A DNA stretch of 61,328 nucleotides from Chloroflexota bacterium (GTDB lineage: Bacteria > Chloroflexota > Anaerolineae > UBA4142 > SHND01): contig JACQWQ010000207.1 of the NCBI GenBank assembly GCA_016209205.1, positions 1 to 61,328 of the forward strand, written 5' to 3'. The position numbers and the translations under genes are program-made. How positions within the stretch are numbered: position 1 is the first letter of the stretch; every line of letters starts with the position of its first letter. A model generated the notes under the pieces. That model did no database searches. It was given only the letters and a program-made list of their open reading frames with translations, and was not told where the DNA came from. Positions 8,449 to 16,309 of this stretch are shown here, in pieces.

Positions 8449-9475
8449 AACCCAAGCCGCTTTTGCGAATGCGCCGCGCGAGTTGGTACATTTTGTAACG
8501 CACCGGATCAAACACCATGTCCCACGCGCCGGAATAGCGGATGATGGTTCCCCCGAAACCTTGTTTGAATTGATGGAGCGATGACGGAAGATTTTCCGCG
8601 TCGCTCGATTCATGCTCCGCGTCGGGGACGCCCCACAAATCGTAATGCGTGCAGCCGCGCGCTTTTGCCCATTGCATTGCCGCCCAGTGCAGCGCGTGAT
8701 TGGGCATGCGATTGCGTTCCGCATTGCTCGACGCGCCGTACAAATAAATGGCTTGTTGCGCGAATGCGGTGACGAAAATCATGGCGAGCGGTTTGTTTTC
8801 AAATTCTGCAACGAACAAGCGAACGTGGTCGCGCGCCGCGAGTAACTCGAAGGCGGCGCGATAATAATGGATGCCGTGAATGGCAAAATGATCCCGCGCG
8901 CCCGTGAGCTGCATCAAGATATAAAACGCGGGAATATCGGCGGACGAACCCGCGCGAACGACGACTGCTTTTTTTTCGGCGAGACGGATGTTGTAGCGCC
9001 ATTTGGGTTTCATGCGGGCGAGCAATGTATCGAGGTCGGCGGTGAGGTCAAGGTGAATGGTCGCGGAGGGTTGAATGGTTTCGGCGGTCGGTTGCGCGTT
9101 GGCGGCGCGTAACGCATCGTCGCGCACATCGCCGCGCTGCCAATCGGGCTCGAGTTTGAGCAGGAATGCGCCGCGCTGACGTACGTGCTGCGTGATGGCT
9201 TGAAGGAACGGCGCGAGGGATTCTAGGGCGCCGAGCACGGGTCCACGCGGAATATAAGCGATGGTCAATGCCGGGGCGAGCGGGCGATAGAGAATTTGCG
9301 CGGCGGCGTGGATTTCGCCGCCGGAAGCGAACGCCACGCGTTCGGCTTGCCAACCGAATTGTTGTTTCAGTGCGCCCCATGCGGCGGTTTGCAAAATGCT
9401 GCCATTCTGTGCGGCAAGCCAATTGTCCCAAAGTGCGGCGTCGGCAATGGTGGAAAGCGAGGGGGGGCGGGTCAT
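8447..9475 (-). CDS. FemAB-like aminoacyl/GNAT transferase
   Basis: About 342 residues from ATG 9475. It is a FemABX-type double-GNAT protein, the family that adds amino acids to the peptidoglycan bridge using aminoacyl-tRNA. Visible are ILQTAAWGALKQQFGW, YIPRGPVL, the central MKPKWRYNIRLAEKKAVVV and the C-terminal NHALHWAAMQWAKARGCTHYDLWGVPD followed by HQFKQGFGG, all typical. The family's insertion coiled coil is not obvious, as in many non-Firmicute members. A start at 9544 is open but would include the promoter. A role in cell-wall cross-linking is inference. Confidence 0.8.
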   Translation of the reverse strand: MTRPPSLSTIADAALWDNWLAAQNGSILQTAAWGALKQQFGWQAERVAFASGGEIHAAAQILYRPLAPALTIAYIPRGPVLGALESLAPFLQAITQHVRQRGAFLLKLEPDWQRGDVRDDALRAANAQPTAETIQPSATIHLDLTADLDTLLARMKPKWRYNIRLAEKKAVVVRAGSSADIPAFYILMQLTGARDHFAIHGIHYYRAAFELLAARDHVRLFVAEFENKPLAMIFVTAFAQQAIYLYGASSNAERNRMPNHALHWAAMQWAKARGCTHYDLWGVPDAEHESSDAENLPSSLHQFKQGFGGTIIRYSGAWDMVFDPVRYKMYQLARRIRKSGLG

Positions 9476-9482
9476 GCTTGCG

Positions 9483-9488
9483 ATTATA
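9483..9488 (-). promoter_or_regulatory. -10 box seven bases from the FemAB-like start
   Basis: On the minus strand TATAAT is followed by seven bases (CGCAAGC) and the ATG. As with the phosphorylase gene, this predicts a leaderless or nearly leaderless mRNA. No clear -35 box is visible. Confidence 0.55.
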
Positions 9489-9620
9489 CGTGCAACCCGC
9501 GTCACGCGAAAACGATAGAGCGACGCGCATACGATGCAGTGCAACTGCGGCGATGTAGTTCATCGCAGAAACAACTTGTACTTTAACGCGAGACAGAATG
9601 AACGGCGGCTTAATTTTGGT

Positions 9621-9649
9621 TTGCAATAAAATTAGAGTTGTGCTAGTAT
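9621..9649 (+). promoter_or_regulatory. Candidate promoter of the nuo cluster
   Basis: TTGCAA at 9621-9626, a 17-base spacer, and TAGTAT at 9644-9649 with an upstream TGC (extended -10). Transcription would start near 9656, about 255 bases before nuoA. The 9545-9911 stretch holds no convincing gene. Confidence 0.6.
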
Positions 9650-9661
9650 CGCATTTGTTCA

Positions 9662-9695
9662 GTACGGCACGAATGGTTGCCGTACCGATTTTTTT
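9662..9695 (+). terminator. Hairpin plus T-run just after the nuo promoter (possible attenuator)
   Basis: GTACGGC at 9662-9668 pairs with GCCGTAC at 9679-9685, followed after three bases by seven T at 9689-9695. This intrinsic-terminator shape sits only a few bases after the predicted start site and no upstream plus-strand gene needs it. It may attenuate the nuo transcript or end a very short RNA. Confidence 0.6.
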
Positions 9696-9911
9696 GCGAG
9701 CGGCTTGCAGCGTCGAGGTCCCAGTTTGGCGCTTATTCTCGAAGGCAAAAGCCCGCCTCGCACCGACATCTGACGACGACACGCATCGCGCACTACGCGC
9801 ACCCTTGCTCTGCACGATGAGGTGTCAGGTGATGACTCTTCACGCAAAGTTTCAGGAACGCGGACAAGCCGGAGCCATACCGGGCGTGATGAGCCGTCAG
9901 GAGCAGTGATC

Positions 9912-10286
9912 ATGTTGGAACGGTATGCCTTAATCGGTCTCTTTGCGTTCGCCGCCGTCACGTTTCCCATCGTTCCGCTCATTCTCGCATTTCTCTTTCG
10001 TCCGAAAAAACCCACTCGGCTCAAACAGTCCACTTACGAGTGCGGCATTGAAATCCAAAACGAAGCGCCCGAAGCCGAATCCATCTGGGTCCAGTTTCGC
10101 GTGCAGTATTACATTTACGCGATTTTGTTTGTCGTATTCGACATCGAAGTCGTGTTTGTTTATCCGTGGGCCGTGGCGACGAATCAAATGAGCGCGTTTT
10201 GGGTGATCGAGATGGCGATTTTTATGTTGATTCTCGTCGGCGCGCTGGCGTACGCGTGGCGCAAGAATTTGCTCGAGTGGGTTTGA
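9912..10286 (+). CDS. nuoA: NADH-quinone oxidoreductase subunit A
   Basis: 124 residues with three membrane segments (about 7-27, 66-88, 93-113). The loop KQSTYECGIEIQNEAPEAESIWVQFRVQYYIYAILFVVFDIEVVF is the NuoA/ND3 signature, with the conserved Cys and acidic residues near the quinone site. ATG 9912 has AGGAG eight bases upstream; an in-frame GTG 90 bases earlier lacks family similarity. In complex I this subunit helps join the membrane arm to the peripheral arm. The usual neighbours nuoB, C and D do not follow. Confidence 0.97.
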   Translation: MLERYALIGLFAFAAVTFPIVPLILAFLFRPKKPTRLKQSTYECGIEIQNEAPEAESIWVQFRVQYYIYAILFVVFDIEVVFVYPWAVATNQMSAFWVIEMAIFMLILVGALAYAWRKNLLEWV

Positions 10287-10300
10287 CCTCACCCCCCTGC

Positions 10301-10323
10301 CCCCTCTCCTAAGAGGAGAGGGG
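10301..10323. repeat. Hairpin of the CCTCACCCCC repeat family
   Basis: CCCCTCTCCT and AGGAGAGGGG form a 10-bp stem with a three-base loop, preceded by CCTCACCCCCCTGCC. A longer relative lies at 55220-55303. It sits between nuoA and the MITE-like element and lacks a T-run. Confidence 0.75.
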
Positions 10324-10383
10324 GGGAGGAAATCGTACAGGGTTGACGCTTGCTCGAACTCCACGCGCAGTTCACGCGTCTCC

Positions 10384-10500
10384 TAGAGCGAATTCCAGTT
10401 TCGTTTGCGGTAGTATAGCCCCTTGTGGGCGTCGAATTCTGCCGAAAACGCGCACAAGGCGCTATACTACAACCCACCAATCAATTCGGAATTCGCTCTA
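10384..10500. mobile_element. MITE-like element 1 (TA-flanked)
   Basis: An approximately 115-bp element with terminal inverted repeats GAGCGAATTCC / GGAATTCGCTC bounded on both sides by TA. Inside is a second hairpin, GTAGTATAGC...GCTATACTAC, with CCTTGTG...CACAAGG further in. It has no coding capacity. The ends match the copy at 28987-29091, but the inner hairpin differs. TA duplication is typical of IS630/Tc1-mariner-mobilised MITEs. It separates nuoA from nuoH. Confidence 0.75.
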
Positions 10501-10525
10501 ATGGGCGCGGGGGGGAGGAACGTAC

Positions 10526-11662
10526 ATGGATATTTTTTCGTTCATCTTTAATCCATTCGTCGGGCTGTACAATCTCATACGCGATGGTTTGACGCAGCTG
10601 CTGTTGGCGGCGGGTGTGCCAGCGGACACTACGCGCCTCATTGTGTTTTTCATCATGGGGCTGCTCGTCGTGACGGTGGTTTTGATCCTCGCGCCGGTGA
10701 TGATGATGTACATCACGCTGTTGGAACGCAAAGTGGTGGCGCGCATGCAGGACCGCGTCGGACCGAACCGCGTGGGGCCGCTCGGTTTGCTGCAACCGAT
10801 TGCGGACATGATCAAGTTCATGGTCAAAGAAGATATCGTGCCCGAAGGCGTGGATAGACCGGTGCATTTGCTGGCGCCGATTATTGCCGTGGTGCCGGTC
10901 GTGATGTCATTTGCGATTATTCAATTCGGCGTCGGCATGGGCGCGGTGGATTTGAATCTCGGACTGTTGTTTTTACTCGCCATGGGTTCGGTCGCCACCA
11001 TTTCCGTGTTCATGGCGGGTTTTGGCTCGCATAACAAATTCGCGTTGATCGGCGGGATGCGCGCGGCGGCGCAAATTATCAGTTACGAAATTCCGCAAAT
11101 TCTCGCCGTGGCCGTGCCGGTGCTGCTCGCCGGTTCCATCTCGCTCAGCCAAGTGATTCAAGCGCAAAGCGGTGCATTCGGTCTCGGATGGTTCTTTTGG
11201 TACATCCCCGTCGGACCGATTGCATTTTTTGTGTATCTGCTCGCCGCGACGGCTGAAATCAATCGCGTGCCGTTCGACTTGCCGGAAGCCGAATCGGAAT
11301 TGGTCGCGGGGTATCACACCGAATATTCGGGGATGAAGTTTGGTCTGTTTTATCTCGCCGAATTTTTGAACACATTCCTCATCAGCGCCATCGGCGCATC
11401 CATTTTCTTTGGCGGATGGCAAGGACCATTCGTGCAGCAAATTCCCGCGTTGGGCATCCTGTACTTTTTCGGCAAGACGATTCTGCTCATCATCGTGCAA
11501 CTGTGGTTCCGCGGCGCGCTGCCGCGCATTCGCGTGGATCAATTGATGAATTTCGGGTGGAAGCGTCTGGTACCGATAACACTTGCGCTGATTCTATTTA
11601 CGGCTGCATTTCTGTGGTTTTATCGCGGTGTTTTGTTGTTCTTGAAAGGGTACGGTGGCTAA
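10526..11662 (+). CDS. nuoH: NADH-quinone oxidoreductase subunit H
   Basis: 378 residues, about eight membrane helices. NuoH/ND1 builds the quinone-binding channel at the junction of the two arms. Clear family motifs are LLERKVVARMQDRVGPNRVGPLGLLQPIADMIKFMVKEDI (about 68-108), AAAQIISYEIPQ, and EINRVPFDLPEAESELVAGYHTEYSGMKFGLF. The length is slightly above the usual 330 because of a longer N-terminal segment. It is preceded by GGGGGGAGGAA about ten bases before ATG. nuoI, commonly next, is absent; nuoJ follows after three bases. Confidence 0.97.
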   Translation: MDIFSFIFNPFVGLYNLIRDGLTQLLLAAGVPADTTRLIVFFIMGLLVVTVVLILAPVMMMYITLLERKVVARMQDRVGPNRVGPLGLLQPIADMIKFMVKEDIVPEGVDRPVHLLAPIIAVVPVVMSFAIIQFGVGMGAVDLNLGLLFLLAMGSVATISVFMAGFGSHNKFALIGGMRAAAQIISYEIPQILAVAVPVLLAGSISLSQVIQAQSGAFGLGWFFWYIPVGPIAFFVYLLAATAEINRVPFDLPEAESELVAGYHTEYSGMKFGLFYLAEFLNTFLISAIGASIFFGGWQGPFVQQIPALGILYFFGKTILLIIVQLWFRGALPRIRVDQLMNFGWKRLVPITLALILFTAAFLWFYRGVLLFLKGYGG

Positions 11663-11665
11663 GCC

Positions 11666-12166
11666 ATGGAGCTCACAGCCATTATTGCCCAACTGGTCTT
11701 TTTCGTGGTGGCTGTCCTGACGCTGGCGGCGGCATTCCTGACTGTTTTGGTGCGCAATGTCTTTCACGCCGCGCTCGCGTTGGTCGGCACATTCTTTGGC
11801 GTCGCGGCAATCTATTTGATGCTCGAAGCCGAGTTTCTGGCAATCGTGCAGGTGTTGATTTACATTGGCGCGATTGCGGTATTGATTTTGTTTGCGGTCA
11901 TGTTGACGCGCGGGATGATGCAGAGCCAGGAGAGCGGCACCAACAAACAATGGGCGTGGGCGGCGCTGGCAATCGCGGTGCTGTTCCTCGGTCTCTTTAT
12001 ATTGATTCTTCAGGTGCCGTGGGTCCACAGCGGCACCGCCGTCTATACCGACACCACGCCGTATCTTGGCACAGAGCTCTTGACGACGTATCTCTTGCCG
12101 TTCGAAGTGGTTTCCGTGCTGCTCCTCGCCGCGTTGATTGGGGCATTCATTATCGCGCGTGAATAG
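11666..12166 (+). CDS. nuoJ: NADH-quinone oxidoreductase subunit J
   Basis: 166 residues, five predicted membrane helices, matching NuoJ/ND6: an N-terminal hydrophobic stretch, RNVFHAALALVGTFFGVAAIYLMLEAEFLAIVQVLIYIGAIAVLILFAVMLT (the conserved helix with a pi-bulge and glutamate), and a C-terminal helix LPFEVVSVLLLAALIGAFIIARE. It links the junction subunits to the antiporter-like proton pumps. Its stop lies at the edge of a 7-bp repeat array. Confidence 0.95.
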   Translation: MELTAIIAQLVFFVVAVLTLAAAFLTVLVRNVFHAALALVGTFFGVAAIYLMLEAEFLAIVQVLIYIGAIAVLILFAVMLTRGMMQSQESGTNKQWAWAALAIAVLFLGLFILILQVPWVHSGTAVYTDTTPYLGTELLTTYLLPFEVVSVLLLAALIGAFIIARE

Positions 12167-12256
12167 CAGATAGCGAATAGCCGATAGCCGATAGCAGATA
12201 GCAAAACCATCAGCCATCTGCTATCAGCCATCTGCCATACGCCATACGCGATTTTC
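12162..12256. repeat. Heptamer repeat hairpin between nuoJ and nuoK
   Basis: The left half is a run of 7-bp units (NNATAGC: GAATAGC, AGATAGC, CGATAGC); the right half is a run of complementary-type units (CATCAGC, CATCTGC, CATACGC). GATAGCAGAT pairs exactly with ATCTGCTATC across a short loop. The array fills the whole nuoJ-nuoK gap and includes no obvious ribosome binding site for nuoK. Confidence 0.8.
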
Positions 12257-12583
12257 ATGATTCTACAAATTCCTCTCGTCTATTATCTCATTCTGGCGGC
12301 GGCGCTGTTTTGCATCGGGCTGTTTGGCGCGTTGTCCCGGCGCAATGCGATTGCCGTTTTGATGGGCATCGAGTTGATGCTCAACGCGGTAAATATCAAT
12401 CTCGTCGCGTTTTGGCGCTACGGCTCGCCCGACCCGATTGCGGATCAAGCGGGCGTCGTATTTGCGCTCTTTGTAATTACGCTGGCGGCGGCGGAAGCGG
12501 CTGTCGGTCTCGCGCTCGTCATTGCCATTTACCGCTCGCGCGATACGGTGAATGTGGAAGAAATTGATCTGTTAAAGTGGTAG
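12257..12583 (+). CDS. nuoK: NADH-quinone oxidoreductase subunit K
   Basis: 108 residues, three membrane helices, NuoK/ND4L. Family features include [35 protein letters not shown] with the conserved membrane glutamate ([13 protein letters not shown]) and [30 protein letters not shown] at the end. It forms part of the proton pathway next to NuoJ. The start is embedded at the end of the heptamer array. Confidence 0.96.
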   Translation: MILQIPLVYYLILAAALFCIGLFGALSRRNAIAVLMGIELMLNAVNINLVAFWRYGSPDPIADQAGVVFALFVITLAAAEAAVGLALVIAIYRSRDTVNVEEIDLLKW

Positions 12584-12718
12584 ACAGGGAAACAGGTATG
12601 ATGTAGACAGGGAAACAAGTAAGCAGGTAGAGCGCAGGCATAGTTACCTGTTTACCAAACCGTGTTTACCTATTTACCTGACTACCTGACTACCTGTCTA
12701 CGTGTCTACTTGACGCTC
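12584..12718. repeat. Octamer-like repeats between nuoK and nuoL
   Basis: The left part has two copies of TAGACAGGGAAACA; the right part is a run of 8-bp units (TACCTGAC, TACCTGAC, TACCTGTC, TACGTGTC). The two halves are partly complementary (GGTAAACAGG-type against CCTGTTTACC). They fill the nuoK-nuoL gap without a recognisable promoter. Confidence 0.7.
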
Positions 12719-14884
12719 ATGTTTCAAAATATCACGCTGGTCATTCCGCTCCTGCCGCTGTTGGCGTTTGCCATCATCGTGCTTTTTACGCGCAATAACA
12801 ATCGCACAAGCGCGTTGGTCGCGATACTCGGCATCCTCGCCTCCATGGCGATCTCGTACGGCGTTTTTACCGAAGCGCTTTCGGAAGGTCACGAGTTGGC
12901 GCAGCATCCGTTTTACGGCGCGCCGATTGTGTGGGCGCCGTTCGGCAACTCGACGATTGAATTCGGCTGGTTCATTGACCCAATTGGCGCGGTGATGCTG
13001 TTCATGGTGCCGACGGTGTGTTTGATGATTTTCATTTATTCCGTCGGTTACATGCGCCATACGCACGTGGACGAGCACGGGCACCATCACAGCCAAGACG
13101 ATCCGCGCTATGCGCGCTTTTTTGCATACATTTCTCTGTTCGCCTCGATGATGCTGTTGGTGGTGGTTTCCTCGAACTTGCTCGAGTTTTTCATCGGCTG
13201 GGAAGTCATGGGCTTTTGTTCGTACGCGCTCATCGGTTTCTGGTCGTTCCGTGGGCGTCAAGAACGTCACATTGACGAAGCTCAGGTCGGGCGCGCACGC
13301 GCGGCTTCGATCAAAGCATTCCTCACGACACGCGTCGGCGATATTTTGCTCATGTCGGGAATGATCCTCCTGTTTATCACTGCGGGCACGCTCGACTTTA
13401 CCAAGATGTTTGACCCGACGACATTGAACGAAATGTTGCTGGGCGAATCGCCGCTGTTGGGTTGGACGTGGCCCACGTTGATTGCGCTGTTGATTTTCGG
13501 TGGGACGATCGGTAAATCCGCGCAGTTCCCGCTGCACGTGTGGCTGCCCGACGCGATGGAAGGTCCGACGCCTGTCAGTGCGTTAATTCACGCGGCGACG
13601 ATGGTCTCTGCCGGTATCTTTCTCGTCATTCGCATGTTCCCGCTGTTTGTGTTTGCCTCGGCGACCGGCGGGCAGGCGATGGAAGTGGTCGCCATCGTCG
13701 GCGCGTTCACTGCCATTTTTGCCGCGACGATGGGTTTGGCGCAAAACGACATCAAGCGCGTGCTCGCCTATTCGACGATTTCGCAATTGGGTTACATGCT
13801 CGCCGCGTTGGGCATCGGCGCATTCGTCGCCGGTTCGTTCCATCTCATCACGCACGCGTTTTTCAAAGCATTGCTGTTTCTCGCCGCCGGTTCCGTATTG
13901 CACGCGGTCGGCACGAACGACATGTTCAAGATGGGCGGGCTGTGGCGCAAGATGCCGATCACGTTCATTACTTTTCTCATCGGCGCGTTGTCGCTGATGG
14001 GCATTCCCCCGTTCGCCGGTTTTTGGAGCAAGGATGAAATTTTGCTCGAGGCGCTGCGCGAAGGATTTTTCCACGAAGGCGTACCATTGACGTTGGTGCA
14101 ATTTGTGTACATCTGTCTGGCGGCGGCGGCGTTCCTCACCGCATTGTACACCGGGCGGCAAATCTTTTTGACGTTCTTTGGCAAGCCGCGCGATGAACAT
14201 GCCTACGCACACGCGCACGAGTCACCCGCTTGGATGTGGGCGCCGCTCGCGGTCTTGGCGGTCTTTACGACGTTCCTCGGTTTGTGGAACACGCCCTTTT
14301 TGCCCGAATTTTTCCGTTTCGTCGGCGAAGGCGGGTTGTTGGGGTTGGCGGAAGCCTTCGCGCACACGGAATTCGATGTATTGGCGCAGGTTTCTATGGT
14401 CGCTTCCGTCGGCATCGGTCTCAGCGGTTTTTTGACGGCGTGGGCGATTTACGGATTCCGACCCGTTGCGGCAGGACAGCCCGACCCGTTGGCGCGGCTT
14501 GGGATTCTGTGGCGCGCGCTCGTCAATAAATACTGGCTCGACGAATTATACGGCTACAAAATCAATCTCGATGGCACCGCCCAACCGGGCTTGCTCATTC
14601 GCTTTTTCGGCGCATTGAGCCGCGCGGCGTACTGGTTCGACCGCACCATCGTGGATGGACTGGTGAATCTCGGCGGATGGATTGGACGCGCGCTAGCGTC
14701 GCTGTGGGGCGCATTCGACACATACGTGGTGGATGGGATTGTCAATGCGACGGGCAGCACCACCGGCGAAATGGCGGGCTGGTGGCGCAAGATCCAGACG
14801 GGCAATGTGCAAAACTATGCCTTGATTGCGGCGGCGGGTGCGATGGCAGTTGCAATCTTATTCTTGTTGCGATCATTCACGTAG
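12719..14884 (+). CDS. nuoL: NADH-quinone oxidoreductase subunit L
   Basis: About 721 residues, the largest antiporter-like proton-pumping subunit (NuoL/ND5). It has about 14 core helices, the motif LLVVVSSNLLEFFIGWEVMGFCSYALIGFW (TM5 glutamate), IGKSAQFPLHVWLPDAMEGPTPVSALIHAATMVSAGIFLV with the conserved lysine and histidine, and a long C-terminal amphipathic section. ATG 12719 is chosen because similarity begins with the hydrophobic MFQNITLVIPLLPLLAFAIIVLF; 19 upstream codons come from the repeat region. nuoM does not follow directly but lies 4.4 kb downstream. Confidence 0.97.
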   Translation: MFQNITLVIPLLPLLAFAIIVLFTRNNNRTSALVAILGILASMAISYGVFTEALSEGHELAQHPFYGAPIVWAPFGNSTIEFGWFIDPIGAVMLFMVPTVCLMIFIYSVGYMRHTHVDEHGHHHSQDDPRYARFFAYISLFASMMLLVVVSSNLLEFFIGWEVMGFCSYALIGFWSFRGRQERHIDEAQVGRARAASIKAFLTTRVGDILLMSGMILLFITAGTLDFTKMFDPTTLNEMLLGESPLLGWTWPTLIALLIFGGTIGKSAQFPLHVWLPDAMEGPTPVSALIHAATMVSAGIFLVIRMFPLFVFASATGGQAMEVVAIVGAFTAIFAATMGLAQNDIKRVLAYSTISQLGYMLAALGIGAFVAGSFHLITHAFFKALLFLAAGSVLHAVGTNDMFKMGGLWRKMPITFITFLIGALSLMGIPPFAGFWSKDEILLEALREGFFHEGVPLTLVQFVYICLAAAAFLTALYTGRQIFLTFFGKPRDEHAYAHAHESPAWMWAPLAVLAVFTTFLGLWNTPFLPEFFRFVGEGGLLGLAEAFAHTEFDVLAQVSMVASVGIGLSGFLTAWAIYGFRPVAAGQPDPLARLGILWRALVNKYWLDELYGYKINLDGTAQPGLLIRFFGALSRAAYWFDRTIVDGLVNLGGWIGRALASLWGAFDTYVVDGIVNATGSTTGEMAGWWRKIQTGNVQNYALIAAAGAMAVAILFLLRSFT

Positions 14885-14918
14885 AAAATGGAAATAGGCA
14901 GCAGATGAGGAAAATGTT

Positions 14919-16103
14919 ATGAAAAATCTATTGAACCCATTGGCTGGCATCGTTGGAATTGTTGGTGTGGCAGTATTCGTATTCATGGTTCTTCGTGTTT
15001 TCAGCTTGACAATGCAAGTCTCAAACACCGGAGCTGTAGAAACACCGACTTTAGAAATCCAAATCTCCCCAACATCCACGGCACAATGGAATGTCAATCG
15101 AGTTGAAATCGTCGCAGTTCAAGAAGTCTCGTCTTCAAGCGAACTTCTTGCAAACCGAGGAACTCAACTTTTGGATCCAAAATTTTCGCCAGATGGAGAG
15201 AAGATACTATGGGTCAGATATACCGGTGAATTCATTCCATGTTCTCCGGGAAATGAAAAGTGTTTTCATGCCCGGTCCGATTTGGTATTGTATTCGTTAC
15301 AGGACCAAGGCTGGTCAACCCTTGCAAAAAACGCAACAGAGGCAAATTGGAGCCCTAACGGCAAGCGAGTATCTTATCTTGCTCAAAAAGCATCAGGTAA
15401 ATATGATTTAGCGTGGATTGATGTCAAAACACAGGTTGCCGCGACTCTGGTAAAGGATGTTGCTTTCACTGCCGCCAATTGGGTAGGAAATAATGATTTG
15501 ATTTTTTCTGATACACAGGGGAACCTCAACCGTGTTGACATAAATGGAAAGGTAAATCGTTCTGTTACGGATATTTTGGCTATGCGTCGTGTCCCGGGGC
15601 CTGGCGCGTTCACGGTTTCACCGGATGGCGATCTTGCTGCTGTCGTAAAGGGGAATGATGTCTGGCTGGTTTCGTTAGCTAAAAATCAAAGTAAAGTGGA
15701 ACTTGGCCTACCAGCGGATTATCTGCAATATTCTAATTTGATTCATGGTTTACGGTGGTCATCGAAGGGAAGTTACCTTGCGATGATTGCAAGCGATAAT
15801 TCTATTTTGGTTTATGATCGAAAGGGTCATCTCCAAAGACAACTAGTAGTCGAAGGTGAGCGTGCAACTTTTATGGCATGGTCTCCCGATGAGCAATCCA
15901 TTGCAGTGATTCGACAGGCGCGAACGGAAAGCGGAACGGATTACGCCGTAACTTTGTTAGGCGTCTCTGATGCCGCGACAAAGAATGTGTTTGTTTCTTC
16001 TAGTCGCAAGCAGACATTAGATTGGTCCCCGCTTGGGCGAGTCATTGCAGTGGGACAGGATGACCAGAAACCTCCAATCCTTGCTGAAATCAAGTCTCGC
16101 TAA
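14919..16103 (+). CDS. Membrane-anchored TolB-like (PD40) beta-propeller protein
   Basis: 394 residues. One N-terminal membrane helix (about 8-30) is followed by a Thr/Ser-rich linker and a beta-propeller built from PD40/WD-like blades: LDPKFSPDGEKILWVRY, EANWSPNGKRVSYLA, AFTVSPDGDLAAVV, ATFMAWSPDEQSIAV and TLDWSPLGRVIAVG. The blades face outside the cell by topology. It is about 44% GC-like in feel, clearly AT-richer than the nuo genes. A paralogue (same 'SNTGAV' linker start and SIPCS..N.KC segment) lies at 16310. Ligand and role are unknown. Confidence 0.75.
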   Translation: MKNLLNPLAGIVGIVGVAVFVFMVLRVFSLTMQVSNTGAVETPTLEIQISPTSTAQWNVNRVEIVAVQEVSSSSELLANRGTQLLDPKFSPDGEKILWVRYTGEFIPCSPGNEKCFHARSDLVLYSLQDQGWSTLAKNATEANWSPNGKRVSYLAQKASGKYDLAWIDVKTQVAATLVKDVAFTAANWVGNNDLIFSDTQGNLNRVDINGKVNRSVTDILAMRRVPGPGAFTVSPDGDLAAVVKGNDVWLVSLAKNQSKVELGLPADYLQYSNLIHGLRWSSKGSYLAMIASDNSILVYDRKGHLQRQLVVEGERATFMAWSPDEQSIAVIRQARTESGTDYAVTLLGVSDAATKNVFVSSSRKQTLDWSPLGRVIAVGQDDQKPPILAEIKSR

Positions 16104-16117
16104 GAAAAAGAGGAACT

Positions 16118-16192
16118 ATGTTCAAGCGAATCGCACTATCCATCTTTCTCCCTTTGTCTTGTCTTTGGATAGTTCTACCCGGAGTGCATTGA
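16118..16192 (+). pseudogene. 24-codon orphan signal peptide remnant
   Basis: An AGAGGAA ribosome binding site precedes ATG 16118, which opens MFKRIALSIFLPLSCLWIVLPGVH then TGA. This looks like the signal peptide of a secreted protein with nothing after it. Its position after the first PD40 gene mirrors the SpoIID-like gene (MLHRIFIGVCLLACIVG...) after the second PD40 gene, so it is plausibly the leftover 5' end of a deleted SpoIID-like copy. It could also be a real short peptide. Confidence 0.45.
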
Positions 16193-16309
16193 GTAAAAAG
16201 CTTTTCGATCGTTTGGAGCATAATATAATTCCGTTCGTTGCTACAGCCGCCACGCTGTTTTGTCGTGTTCAGATCTGAGCATGATGTGAATCGAGATCGG
16301 AGGAGACTC

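Noticed and set aside
9598..9909. 103-codon open frame upstream of nuoA
   Set aside because: It spans the promoter-like box and the hairpin, shows no family motif and has no ribosome binding site; read as leader.
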